Origin: Amoebidium appalachense
Lineage: Eukaryota; Ichthyosporea
Reading direction: 5' to 3'
Assembly: GCA_963693365.1 (NCBI GenBank)
Contig: CAVNZM010000014.1
Coordinates: 3,224,001-3,288,000, forward strand
DNA length: 64,000 bases
Shown here: in pieces, positions 15,037 through 39,277 of the stretch
Numbering within the stretch: position 1 is the stretch's first letter
Layout: the number at the start of each line of letters is the position of its first letter
Notes under the pieces: generated by a model
The model's database searches: none
What the model was told of the DNA's origin: nothing
Seen by the model: the letters and a program-made list of their open reading frames with translations, nothing else
Program-made: the position numbers and the translations under genes

Positions 15037-15197
15037 ACACACATACACACACAGAGGATGTGCAACTAGGCAACCCCGAGTACTACACCCTCATCCACAC
15101 TGGGATTGTGGTGGCTGCAGCCTGGCTGGGCCTATCTGTATATCTCGGCCAGATGTTTAAAAATTCAAGGGGTCAGGTGCACGACCACAACCCATGA
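2508..15197 (+). CDS. MFS carrier of the ATP:ADP antiporter (TLC/NTT-like) branch, 12 exons
   Basis: Predicted exons: 2508-2701, 3451-3523, 4499-4613, 5433-5585, 6282-6311, 7816-7910, 9706-9857, 10765-10904, 12400-12458, 12925-13066, 13887-13994, 15055-15197. All phases match and the total is 1404 bases (467 aa), a usual length for the family. The start is the first ATG in frame. Visible family marks are PVRDEVGVQ after the first membrane helix (about residue 66), [18 protein letters not shown] (about 169-186), [12 protein letters not shown], a [11 protein letters not shown] loop, [10 protein letters not shown] (about 374-383), [14 protein letters not shown] (about 393-406) and a last helix [12 protein letters not shown]. 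Known of the family: these multi-helix proteins move nucleotides or related solutes across membranes, and many bacterial members are uncharacterised. The substrate and the membrane cannot be told from sequence. Intron 4 has a GC donor, and exon 5 is only 30 bases. Several introns hold decayed copies of the next exon's front edge. Confidence 0.85.
5200..5322 (+). pseudogene. Decayed tandem copy of carrier exon 4 with its acceptor
   Basis: The 98 bases after the AG at 5224 repeat the start of true exon 4 (5433 onward) with few changes: same SSVGVGWLF and [11 protein letters not shown] coding, same TCT-rich tract before it. The codon TAC of the true exon is TAA here (5266-5268), so inclusion would stop the protein. 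The copy ends near 5322, before the second half of the exon. It sits in intron 3, about 208 bases upstream of the real exon. Confidence 0.85.
5586..6281 (+). other. Probable GC-AG intron (intron 4 of the carrier)
   Basis: The phase and protein both require joining GCA-G at 5585 to GT-GGA at 6282, restoring IAAGGTLGQ, a strongly conserved family segment. That makes the donor CAG|GCACGT, the known minor GC-AG class. Using the nearby GTACCC at 5590 instead would break the frame. The intron body is almost wholly G and T runs. Confidence 0.65.
5788..6233. repeat. Cluster of T-run/G-run homopolymers
   Basis: Within intron 4 of the carrier, long T runs change directly into long G runs (near 5788-5846, 5880-5930, 6139-6165 and 6187-6233), with a G-rich stretch of some 55 bases near 6028-6082. 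No coding or RNA feature is visible. Confidence 0.9.
6859..6924. repeat. (CA)n microsatellite, with a TATATAC/CACACTACAC array upstream
   Basis: A pure CA run of about 65 bases lies in intron 5. It is preceded (about 6580-6850) by some eight irregular copies of a roughly 35-base unit containing CACACTACAC and CATATATAC, so the whole block 6580-6924 is a degenerate minisatellite. Confidence 0.9.
7163..7330. repeat. Two tandem copies of an 84-base G-rich unit
   Basis: The unit with GATAAGGGCATGGGGGAAG and AGAAAGGAGGTCGGG appears at 7171 and again at 7255, nearly unchanged. This is a recent tandem duplication in carrier intron 5. Confidence 0.9.
8752..8934 (+). repeat. Intronic dispersed repeat, copy A (most diverged)
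   Basis: It shares CTGAGTTGG, GGTCGAAACTC, TGAGGATGGGCTCTGCTTAT and a closing CGCATTCAA-plus-C-run with copies at 9050, 11381 and 14844. It lies in intron 6 of the carrier, about 300 bases before copy B, so A and B look like a tandem pair. Confidence 0.8.
9050..9261 (+). repeat. Intronic dispersed repeat, copy B
   Basis: This is the fullest copy: GTCGAAACTCAGACGCAATT, then CCTCCCTGAGGATGGGCTC, then TTTGCCTTTGCATGTGTCC, ending in GCATTCAAC and a long C run. Same orientation as the gene. No reading frame, terminal repeats or RNA-gene box is evident. Confidence 0.88.
9706..9857 (+). CDS. Exon 7 of the carrier (cytoplasmic loop and next helix)
   Basis: Listed separately because it defines the domain middle: a basic loop ([21 protein letters not shown]) followed by [16 protein letters not shown], matching the family's loop before the seventh helix. 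Acceptor ACCAG at 9705, donor GTAGGT at 9858, phase 0 in and phase 2 out. Confidence 0.8.
10545..10750 (+). repeat. About six tandem copies of a 35-40-base unit before carrier exon 8
   Basis: The motif AACCTTTTATGGTTATCTTTCAC, given here only as a pattern with small variants, recurs about every 35-40 bases from about 10555 to 10742. The array ends some 20 bases before the acceptor of exon 8 (10765). Each unit carries a pyrimidine tract, so it multiplies the 3' splice region without a copy of the exon itself. Confidence 0.8.
11381..11546 (+). repeat. Intronic dispersed repeat, copy C
   Basis: Nearly identical to copy B from CTCAGACGCAATTGATGACT to the closing CATTCAAC, again followed by a C run (about 50 bases). 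It lies in intron 8 of the carrier. Confidence 0.88.
11710..11748. repeat. T homopolymer of about 38 bases
   Basis: Pure T run inside carrier intron 8. A second T run lies at about 12050-12089 and a G run at about 12250-12286. No gene signal between them. Confidence 0.9.
12663..12812 (+). repeat. Tandem copy of the 3' end of carrier intron 9 plus 36 bases of exon 10
   Basis: A 149-base unit is repeated: intron sequence with ACCTATCCAA and a CACAG acceptor (12775), followed by GGCCTGTTG...CTGTGCATACTGGTGGGTAT, matches the true acceptor and exon start at 12925. The copy carries TACTAAC (12719-12725), a perfect consensus branch-point box. The exon copy has one extra dinucleotide, so it is out of frame with the real exon. 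Confidence 0.85.
13283..13392. repeat. (CA)n microsatellite
   Basis: CA run with a few GCAC interruptions in carrier intron 10, preceded from 13136 by a looser CA-rich stretch. Confidence 0.95.
14711..14755 (+). repeat. Copy of the first 45 bases of carrier exon 12 in intron 11
   Basis: AGGATGTGCAACTAGGCAAC and the next 15 bases are identical to the start of true exon 12 (15055), preceded by CCGAG instead of CACAG. After about 45 bases the copy ends. It belongs to a roughly 345-base duplication whose downstream copy also contains dispersed repeat copy D. Confidence 0.88.
14844..14990 (+). repeat. Intronic dispersed repeat, copy D
   Basis: Matches copies B and C from CTTGGGCCCTCCCTGAGG to GCATTCAAA, then a C run and a CA run that ends in the acceptor of exon 12. 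A very degenerate relative may lie at 14430-14480. Confidence 0.85.
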
Positions 15198-15420
15198 ACC
15201 ACCTTCAAACCCCCCAAAGAAACGAAGTTTTCCACATTGAAACTGTGGTGGCCGCAGCCTGGCTGGGTCTATCGGTATATCTCGACCAGATGTTCAAATT
15301 CAAGGGGTCTGGTGCACGCTCACAACCCTGAAACCACCTAGAACCCCCCAAGAAATGAAAATTAGGCAGGGATCCGGTGAATGCACACGGTTCATAGCTG
15401 CTAAAAACCCCTTCAAGAAA
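15198..15420 (+). repeat. Two further copies of the carrier's last-exon end in its 3' region
   Basis: The block GTGGTGGCTGCAGCCTGGCT through GTGCACGACCACAACCC of exon 12, which includes the stop region, recurs at about 15244-15330 with scattered changes, and a shorter third copy (GGTGAATGCACACGG, CCCCTTCAAGAAACGAAA) follows to 15425. The unit is about 130 bases. The repeats lie after the stop codon and so are 3' untranslated or intergenic. Confidence 0.85.
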
Positions 15421-15425
15421 CGAAA

Positions 15426-15669
15426 TTTAGGCTGGGTTGGTGTGGCGTTGCTGTATAAATTTGTGCTGTCTACTGTTCTTTTAATGATAGTCACTTTGTT
15501 TTTGTTTTGTATTGTTTTTTTTTTTAAAACTGCTGTGATGTGTGTTGGTGTTTTGCACGTGATGAGTTTGCTTTGTATGCAACATAGTGTATGGCATAAG
15601 ACACGCCCAATTGCATCTTTATAATACCAGGGGGCAAAAGTTCTTTGTTTCTTTGTTTTCCCCCCGTCT

Positions 15670-15702
<33 letters not shown>

Positions 15703-15898
15703 GTTGGGGTGTTAGAGTGCTTGGTGATTTTCTTAGTGCTTGCTTTTTTTAGGCGCCACTAGCATAGAAGGCTATTTTAGGGTGTATGATAGTTGATAAT
15801 GTGGATTCTGATTCAGTGATTGTCAAACACGCGGCTATAAGATTACACCCACACCCCGCACACACGTGCGCGCGCGCACACACATGCACGCGCATGCG

Positions 15899-15934
<36 letters not shown>

Positions 15935-16498
15935 TCTCGCCACCTTCCTCCTCCCACACACATCACATACACATCCATAAACAGGCAGTGCCCTCCGTAT
16001 GCACACAGGCACAAGTACACCCACAGCACACACACACACACATATCAAGACATCCCCTGTTGTATCTCTTGGGGCCTATTTAGTTTTTTTTTCGTAATGG
16101 CAAGCAGATGCCTGCCAAAATTGATGAACATATAAATGCCTGTGAACGCTGATGCAATTGTGCAAAGATCAACAGCTAGCAATGGCCCCCAATCTCCCCT
16201 TGAAGTCTCCCCGCTTCCCTTTCTTACCCTTACGAACACTGCCATCACGGTGACCGAACACACACACACCGAAGCTCACACAGAAACACACCCACATCAA
16301 ACCAGCACCGTTTTTATTTTTTTATTTTTTATTTTTATAATTTTTTATTTTTTATTTTTTTGGTTGTTGTTGTTGCTGTTGTTGTTATTGGGGCGGAGGG
16401 AGGAGGGGGGGGGCTGCTGTAAGGGGGATCCGGAAGCAAAGGTCCGGGGCCTCTCTATTCGGCTCCCACACGTGTCGCAATAGACAACCAACTGGGTC

Positions 16499-16542
<44 letters not shown>

Positions 16543-16700
16543 AGCGCTAGATTACTGGCTAGCAAGGCCTCCTACTATAGCACCCCTCAAAGCCCTAATT
16601 GCCAGACTGTATAACGCATACATGAATGCAGTGTGCAGAACAACATGTTCCACTCTTGCCACAGGTGATGTGGATGATCATTTTATATTTCGAATTCAGA
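15426..16700. other. Spacer after the carrier gene
   Basis: No gene seen. Contains a G run (about 15671-15701), a C run (about 15900-15932) flanked by CA-rich sequence, a TTTTTATTTTT-rich patch (16312-16360) and a C run (16501-16542). Confidence 0.6.
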
Positions 16701-16702
16701 GA

Positions 16703-16990
16703 AGCCTGACACATGACACACGCATCCTTGTGGCTGTCACAAGGAATTTCATTATGGCTGCCACAAGGTGGCGATCGGAGATCTCAGCCTAGGTCATTCG
16801 TATAAGCGAAATTTCTGTTTGTGGCATGTCCCTATCACACTCACAAGTAGACTGTGGGAGCTGAACTGACCCGATGGCATTTCCAATCACTAGAAACCGA
16901 GATCTCAGGTCCGACCTTTGTGGCAGCCACAAAATCTTCCCTTGTGGCAATGCCAGCCACAAAGTGATTTGACGATGTGTCAATTTTGAC
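16703..16990. mobile_element. Foldback, MITE-like inverted repeat
   Basis: The left arm (about 16705-16790: TGACACATGACACACG, TTGTGGCTGTCACAAGG, TATGGCTGCCACAAGG, GGAGATCTCAG) matches the reverse complement of the right arm (about 16899-16985: CGAGATCTCAGG, CTTTGTGGCAGCCACAAA, CCTTGTGGCAATGCCAGCC, TGATTTGACGATGTGTCA). The arms are about 85 bases with a centre of about 110 bases and no coding capacity. Such non-autonomous elements are common, but I cannot see a clear target-site duplication. Just downstream a 22-base motif with CATGGAAAAACGATT occurs twice (17008 and 17118). Confidence 0.55.
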
Positions 16991-17471
16991 TTAAAAACCA
17001 CAAACCACATGGAAAAACGATTCCATTTGGCAGCAGGAGGAAAGATTTCCACTCTGACAACAGGTCATGTAACAGGTCATCTGGCCAACAGCAATATATA
17101 TTCGGAGACAAACCGCATGGAAAAACGATTACCCATTGCACAAACTTTACAACTATTACCCACCCGCTTTGTTTTGCACTGCAGGAGAATTTTTTTAGGA
17201 AAGCAAGCGTGCATGCACGTACGCGTGCAAATGTTTTCATGAGCATGTGTTTCCAGGAGGTGCATGTGGGTGCGCGGCGTGTGCGTGTGTGTGTGTGTGC
17301 ATGTGTCACAGTGTATGCATACGTTTAAAAAAAAATACACAACCTCTGAATAGTTGGGCAGACTGCATGCATTCAACACCTCAAACGCAATAAACATTCT
17401 TTGGGTTTATTCCCTCAACGTACATACTCCATACGTTTTCTATATGTTGCATATATATTCACCTGCTAGCC

Positions 17472-17732
17472 ATGCCGTTTGATGCAGAGATGCGGCACCA
17501 CCTTGGCAGAAAATTAAAGGAAACTACTAAGTCCAGCCCACAGATGGCCGTGGTCCAGCCCCAAATCCTCATTCCAATATCCTTACGAACGTACTACCCT
17601 ATATGGGGAGACAAATATGTGGACGGACAGTCGGACTGCCGGCTGAAACCATCTGATGTGACGTCACAGCCATTGCTGCCGCGAATCATACACGACTACT
17701 CTGAACTTGACTCGATTTGGAAAATTCGGTAA
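17472..17732 (+). CDS. Unrecognised 86-codon reading frame or exon
   Basis: An open frame starts at ATG 17472 (MPFDAEMRHH) and is rich in ordinary codons, unlike the repeat frames nearby. Near its end a GTAAGC donor-like site (17729) would cut it in phase. I recognise no family and found no convincing second exon before the oppositely oriented SR gene. It could be chance. Confidence 0.2.
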   Translation: MPFDAEMRHHLGRKLKETTKSSPQMAVVQPQILIPISLRTYYPIWGDKYVDGQSDCRLKPSDVTSQPLLPRIIHDYSELDSIWKIR

Positions 17733-17958
17733 GCCGCAGGGTCACATTTGAAGACTAATCCACTACTGAGACCTTGGCATTAAAATGAAGCTAAAGAATA
17801 ATCGGGAAAAAGACTTGCACCGAAAATTTGGAGAACACACGGACGAACAAACACGCCAATTAGCTTCATCATCACTTTACCATAAAGGAATACTACGTCC
17901 TTTAACTACTCTAACCCCCTGCGTACTTTAAAATCTATAAAGAAAGGGACTTGCCATA

Positions 17959-18599
17959 TCAGTCTCTCGGTGATGGGGAGCGGTCGTTCTTCTTTTCGGC
18001 TGCCGGGGAAGGGCTACGTGACCTGTATGTTAAACGGGGGGGGGGGACCGTTGAAATATTAGAATAAGCCAATACCGAATCCCATCTCTTAACCATTTTT
18101 CTGGCTCAGAGCACCAATATCATGTGCGATATCAAAAGGTACAACCTCCCCGCGGGGGGAGGCGGCGGGGGGGGGGGGGGGGGGGGGGAAGAGCATGTGT
18201 AGGTCACTGTTCCTAAATATGCATTTCCTTTTCGCTCTCTCTCTTTTTGGGGGGGAGGGGGGAGGGGGGAGGGGGGAGGGGGGGGGGGGGGGGGCTGGGG
18301 GGGATTCAAGGAGCTTGAAGCTGGACGCAAGAAGCGGATCACAGACAGATAGAGACACGATACAAAGCATAGGGAATAGGAGCAAGAAAGTGGAACCGAG
18401 AAAGGAAAATAGATGAAGAAAGATAGGTAGCAAAAATGTAACGTTACCTGGGGGAGAGGGAACCCGGAGAGCGTGGTTGGTCACGAGGTGGTGTTGGACT
18501 CTGGCGCGGAGGTGGGGAACGGGATTGAGACCTGGAAAAAAAAAAAAAAAAAAACAAGGATCAATATTGCTTGTGGCCATAGCTGTGACTATGTGAATG

Positions 18600-18646
<47 letters not shown>

Positions 18647-19602
18647 CGCGCGCACATGTGTTACGAGAAGAGCTGATAAAAAACCCTGGCATTTCATGCA
18701 TAAGAGCACAAACCACTTCGCCAACAGAATTCAGGGAGCAGAATTACTATGTAAGACCACATGCCTGATAGGGGAGGGAAAAGGGGCAGCACAGTAAAAG
18801 CACACAAGCTCACATAACACATAAACCTATCATTTTTGTTAAGCAGATTCATATTTCTGCCCACCTGCCCAAACGCGCAATCCGGCGCACATTCCCATTA
18901 TAAATATTCTTTACCCAATCTCCAACTCCATCTATCCTCTGCGCGTTGCTATCTCCGTTTTCACTGGAGAAAAGGTTCAAAGCAGACTATGTAGCTGTCA
19001 GACTAGCAAAATTTAGCGGCCGCCGGCTGAAATCGCTTTGACATGTGACGTCATCTCTCGATTGAATTTTCCCGGAAGTCTGTAGTCCGTTAAAGCTCAT
19101 TTCCATTTCCATCTCCAACTCCATGGATCCATCTATCCTCTGCCCGTTTCCATATCCGTTCCCACACATTCAGAGCCCATTTCCATCTCCCTTTCCACCT
19201 ATCTGGGGCCTGAATCCGAAATGTCTCATTTCCATCTCTGTTTCGATCTATCCTCTGCCCATGTCCATCTCCTTCTCCATCTCATTTCCACCTAGCTTCT
19301 GCCCATTAAAAAATATCCCCTGCCCCATCCCTATACTACCACAACACCCACCTTTCAGCTGGAGACCTGCGCGGGGACACCTTTTCACGTTGGGGTGATG
19401 GGCTCCTACGCCTCTGCTGAGGGGACCGGGACCGGGATCGGGCCCGTGACCTGTACGGCCAAGTCACATCAGACGTTGAGCAATCTTAATCGCTGCATCT
19501 CTCTTACACTCACCCCCCCCCCCCCCCCCCCCCCCCACTTTCTTTCTCTCTCTCTCCTCCCCCCCCCCCCCTCCCCCCCCTCTCACTCACTCTCCTCACG
19601 AG

Positions 19603-19643
<41 letters not shown>

Positions 19644-20498
19644 GGGGAGGGGGAGAGGACACTGTGTGTGCTGCTCTCCTTATGTTACTTTAACCTCTTG
19701 AGGACCGTAAATTTCACGAGATCGAGATCGAGGTCACCAGCACGGAGACGACCAAGTTTGTGCTTTAATGTGAACATGAAGTTGATAGGAGCTAGCCAAA
19801 TAAAAGTTGCACGAGATTAGAAAATACACTTATCCCTCGTCTTATGCAAAAAAAGATTGAACTTTACTCTAATAACGATACCTTATATATGGTGTATGTA
19901 CAAAGGGTGCTTGCCGGCTTGACGAGTCAATGACTTCATCGAAATGATATCAATGGAATCTTCTGATTGGACCATTCTGAAAATGGCTCCAAATGGTAAA
20001 ACATGATTGGCCGGTTCAGTCGACATTCGATGGCAACTCCAAGATTTTCTCAAAATCTGGAAAGTCACTCCAGAAACAGATATAAAAGTATACGAAATAA
20101 TGATATTATCCCAAAACCATCTTAGTAACGTTTGTAGGTAAGACATATACCTGTCGGCATATGCAATTTATTTGAGCCTTTTCTGTCGATTATGAGCCGC
20201 AATAGAGTTGTTTAGGTCCCTACCGGCTGCTGGTAGATTCAATTAGTCAGGTCCTCTAGAGGTTAATGGCAGGCCACTGCAAGGCATCAAGTCATGTTCT
20301 TGGCTGTGTATTTTAAAACTAACACTGTAAGACCCCCCCCCCCCCCCCCTCCCCCCCCCCCCCCCCCCCCCCCCCTCCCCCGGGTGCCGAAAACAAAAAC
20401 ATAACAAACAGAAAATTTCTCCCTTTCCCTTCAGGATCACGAAGGGGAAAGCAGTTAGAGGAATTATTTAAATCAACAAGCAGTGACATTCGCCTCTT

Positions 20499-20543
<45 letters not shown>

Positions 20544-20589
20544 CCGGCCCCACCCCATCCCCCCTTCCATCCCTCCCAAACCTAATGAC

Positions 20590-20620
<31 letters not shown>

Positions 20621-20726
20621 AAAAAAAAAAAAAAAACCAAGAACACACATAGGCAAACATTCAGAAAGAAAATGAACTAAGGAAAGGAGCACCAGGGCAT
20701 GACCTATCAAAGGCCAATCATGAGAC

Positions 20727-20762
<36 letters not shown>

Positions 20763-21061
20763 CCCTCTCCCTTGCCACCCCCCCCCCCCCTCTCTCCCCC
20801 CCCCCCCCCCCCCCCCCCCACCAAAAAAAAAAAAGACATGCATGTGCGCACATACAGGTCCACACACACACGTGCCCAAACACATACACACACACACACA
20901 CTCTCTCTCTCTCTCTCTCTCTCAGCCATGCACAAAAATAAAAGCCCACGGTTTTCCCGGCCTTGTGCAAACAAAAATCACAACCGCAACCACAAACGCA
21001 CGTCACACACAAGCAAAAAACCAAGTACTACCATGATTACGCATACCCACCCACCCACCCA

Positions 21062-21098
<37 letters not shown>

Positions 21099-22124
21099 AC
21101 ACACACACGCACACACATACTTGTCTGGAGACGCCTTTTCACGTGGTGGTGTAGGGCTCCGCCTAGCCTTTACAGGAGACCTCGATCGGGACCTCCCCCT
21201 CCGGGACGGGGATTCACGTGCCCCTCTGGGGGGATCTCTCCCTCTCCCTCTCCCTCTCCCTTCTGCTATCTCCTCCCCTCCGTGTGCAGTCTCTCGTGCT
21301 ATGGCTTCTGCTTCCGCACTCACGGCAATCGTCAATGTTGTCGCGGCGGCGATCACGATCACGATCACGCCCGCGCTCGCGATTACGGTCATAATCTTGG
21401 TCGCGAACTCGGCGGGGGGTAGCTGGCCCTCGGCCAGTGAAGTAGCAAACCTCTGTGTAAATAAGTGCATATGTGAGTTACAGGAATTTTGGGTGGGCAT
21501 TTCTCCTTGACCTGTGTAATCACCCGACTTGCCACCCTGCTAAACTCGTTTCCCTACAACTTTCTATTCCCTACCTACCTTGCCCCCCCCCCCCCCCCCC
21601 CCCCCCTCCCTCCCCCCGCCCCGCCATCTCAGTCACCCTTACCCAACTCCCCAAAACCGACCGCCGGCCGCTTTCTTACGTTTGGACAACTTCGAGCCCG
21701 CGCACCGCCCCTCGACATACCAAACCGACTCGAAAACCGGGCTCACCGCAAGAGAGAACTGCAACAGGGAGACAAAAAAGACCAAAGAAAAACATGAGGG
21801 AGCCAGGGATCGAGGCATGTGAAAGTGCACACTATGTCTCTGTTGGAGAGGTAGGTTTGGGCAAGGAGACAAGGTAAGCCAAAAATATTGGTGATGCTTA
21901 CTCAGAGTGTTGCCTCGAAAACTTGTACCATCCATGCGCTTGATGGCATCCTCAGCATCCCTTCTGTCTTCGTACCAAACGAACCCGAACCCAGGTGGCT
22001 TGTGTGCTATCCACACATCGGTCATCTTGCCAAAGCGCTCGAATTCGTTACGAAGGTCATAGTCACGGACCGAGTCTGGAATGTTACCAATGTAGAGCTT
22101 AATGCCCTTGTGATCGCGAGACAT
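17959..22124 (-). CDS. SR splicing factor: RRM, zinc knuckle, RS domain (SRSF7/RSZ-like), 5 exons
   Basis: Exons on the minus strand: 22124-21902, 21452-21121, 19450-19352, 18531-18448, 18022-17959. Residues 8-75 form an RRM with RNP2 LYIGNI and RNP1 GFGFVWYE; VWIAHKPPGF and EDRRDAEDAI are typical of the SRSF3/SRSF7 group. A CCHC knuckle follows (C117, C120, H125, C130), then SR/RS/SP-rich sequence over four exons to SPSPRD and a stop. Known of the family: nuclear proteins that bind exonic RNA through the RRM and knuckle and recruit the spliceosome through the phosphorylated RS tail. The knuckle frame and the RS frame differ by one base inside exon 2. Dropping one G of the G6 run at 21228-21233 joins them and gives 266 aa. 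Alternatively a 61-base intron (21323-21263) restores phase but removes the knuckle. Start is the first ATG before the RRM. It is divergent from MAU2. Confidence 0.85.
19060..19330. repeat. Degenerate CCATTTCCATCT minisatellite
   Basis: Short units such as CATTTCCATCTCC, TCCATCTATCCTCTGCC and CCATATCC recur irregularly in intron 3 of the SR gene. The stretch reads open on the plus strand as a Pro/Ser/Phe-rich peptide, which I treat as a repeat artefact. Confidence 0.75.
19601..19642. repeat. G homopolymer of about 38 bases (C run on the gene strand)
   Basis: Pure G run on the plus strand inside intron 2 of the SR gene, flanked on the left by C- and CT-rich low-complexity sequence (19512-19595). 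Confidence 0.9.
19711..19755 (+). repeat. Inverted fragment resembling an RS-coding exon
   Basis: On the plus strand, opposite to the gene, this piece reads TRSRSRSPARRRPS, close to ARSRSRSPQQRRRSP in exon 3 (19352-19450, minus strand). It lies in intron 2 about 260 bases from that exon. It may be an inverted partial exon copy, or a chance run of CGA/TCG triplets. Confidence 0.45.
20340..21096. repeat. C-run and A-run low-complexity block in SR intron 2
   Basis: A string of C runs (20331-20384, 20500-20542, 20590-20610, 20730-20820, 21064-21096) with C-to-A transitions at 20611 and 20822, and a CT run at 20901-20923. On the gene strand the G runs and GT repeats begin right after the donor of exon 2 (21120). 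Confidence 0.85.
21228..21233 (-). other. Putative 1-base frameshift in the SR gene
   Basis: A run of six G (C6 on the gene strand) separates the zinc-knuckle frame from the RS frame. With five C the frame reads ...RERERSPRGARESPSRRG..., continuous with the RS domain. With six it reaches TGA after QRGT. This is either an assembly error in a homopolymer or a real defect. Confidence 0.6.
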
Positions 22125-23290
22125 GGCGCCAGTAACTTGATATCTTTTATGAAATGGACGTTATCATCCGATGTTCCGGTTTGCGTGCTCAAATCTTGCT
22201 TCGTGACTAAGAAGTGAACTGGAGTAAGCCTCGTTAGCTATTGCCTCGACCTTTAGGACAGAGAGGAGACAGATGTCTCATTAAGTGACAAGGTTGTCTA
22301 TCGTATGGAAAATCTTGATGTATGTAGATAAGGATGTTATTTTGCTAGGTCAAATGGTCGTCTTGTCGCAGTGTTGGGGTGCTGGGCATCTATCTATATG
22401 CGTGTGCACCCCAAACCGATGCAAGACAAAATGGGGCTCCACTGAGTTACTGAAGCGGACGTACTTTCCTCAATATAGTTCTATATACTACTCACTAGAG
22501 GTGTCTATGTTTTTTTGACACCTGATTCTTTCACCAGCAAACGGATCTGATTAGCACAGCTATACCTAAGCATACAGAAGCAAAAAAAAATACACTGAGA
22601 CTCGGAAACGACGGAAAGGCCTTGTTTTGAGACCAACACAGCAACCAGACGTTGACTCACGTAAGCATGTATAATATCTGATTGGTTTACAGAGTAAATA
22701 TGCAGTGATTGGCTGAAAGCGCAGCAAACAAAAGCAACGATTGGTCAAGACTGCAATGCACCACAAAGGATCACACACATCATGCTTGCACCGTAGGTTT
22801 CATGTAAAGTACACAGGACACCTTCCAAAATATGTATACTAAAAAAATCACCCCTGTAAAGTTCATTCTTTTCTTTTTCCTTTTTATTATATGAACAGGT
22901 GCCAACATGTATGGGAGAGTCTTGAAAGTTTGAAACATAAGACTGACAGCCTCTGAGCCACCGGCACCGGTGAATTCGTGGTGAGAAATATTAGACTTAT
23001 ATGGTGCCATTTCTACTTCATTTATTGGCTGTTACTGTAAGGCGCGAAAACGCCATGGTGGACCGGGCCGTCTGCCACCCTCAGCTGCGCAACAGTATTC
23101 AAAAACGTGAACTTCCATCAGGATGTGATGTGCCCACATTTCTTCTTTTGGCACTGATATAACACGAAGTGCAGTCCATACACCTCACTCGACACGGGCT
23201 AGCGTGCACGCAGGGCAGTCCTGCTCTCGTAACCTCACCGCACTTTCTTGTTAGGTCCGAGGTTAGTTTACATCCTGTCGGACTAGCTAT
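22125..23290. promoter_or_regulatory. Divergent promoter region between SR gene (-) and MAU2 (+)
   Basis: About 1.2 kb separates the two start codons, which point away from each other. Three CCAAT-type boxes as ATTGG occur in 65 bases (TGATTGGTTT near 22680, TGATTGGCTG near 22709, CGATTGGTCA near 22738). No TATA box stands out. There is no other gene in this stretch. A shared, housekeeping-type promoter is an inference. Confidence 0.5.
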
Positions 23291-23326
23291 ATGAACATCG
23301 ATATACAGGGAAAAAGCAAGTGTACA

Positions 23327-38656
<15,330 letters not shown>

Positions 38657-39238
38657 AGACTACCAGCCGGAACCGCCCCTCAACCGGTCTTGATCATCGT
38701 CGCTACAGATGTAATAAGAGACGTATCAGCCAGTTGCAGCATATTAAACGGGCGGGCTCGAACAAGCACGGTTTTCTGTCTACCCAATTTGTTGTTGTTT
38801 TTCAAATTCGGCCACGGCCGCGGCATGATGGAGTCGACCAATCAGCAACACGATGATTCCGATACTTCTTCTATTGTTTTGCCACCGGCTGACGTGTCTC
38901 CTACCTGCTAATATAAATATAACACACGAGAGGGGTCCTGGTTCATCGTCATTGCGAAAAGAAAAACGACGCTTTCACACACGTGGGGTGGGTGCGTGGA
39001 AGGCAAAGCATGCTCGGAGCGCTTGTATCCACATCCATGTGATCTTCATACTCTTCTGAATACAGGTACACACACTTTGTTGGGGAGGGGGGGAAGGGGG
39101 GGTGGGGGGAGGGGGGGGGGGTGGAGGGGAGGGCTCTGAGGGTGGCGGGGGAGGAGGGGGTGGGGGTCACGGTGGGGGTGGTGGGGTGGGGGAGGAGGAG
39201 GAGGGGGGGGAAAGGGATGGAGGAAGGAGGACGGAGGA

Positions 39239-39277
<39 letters not shown>

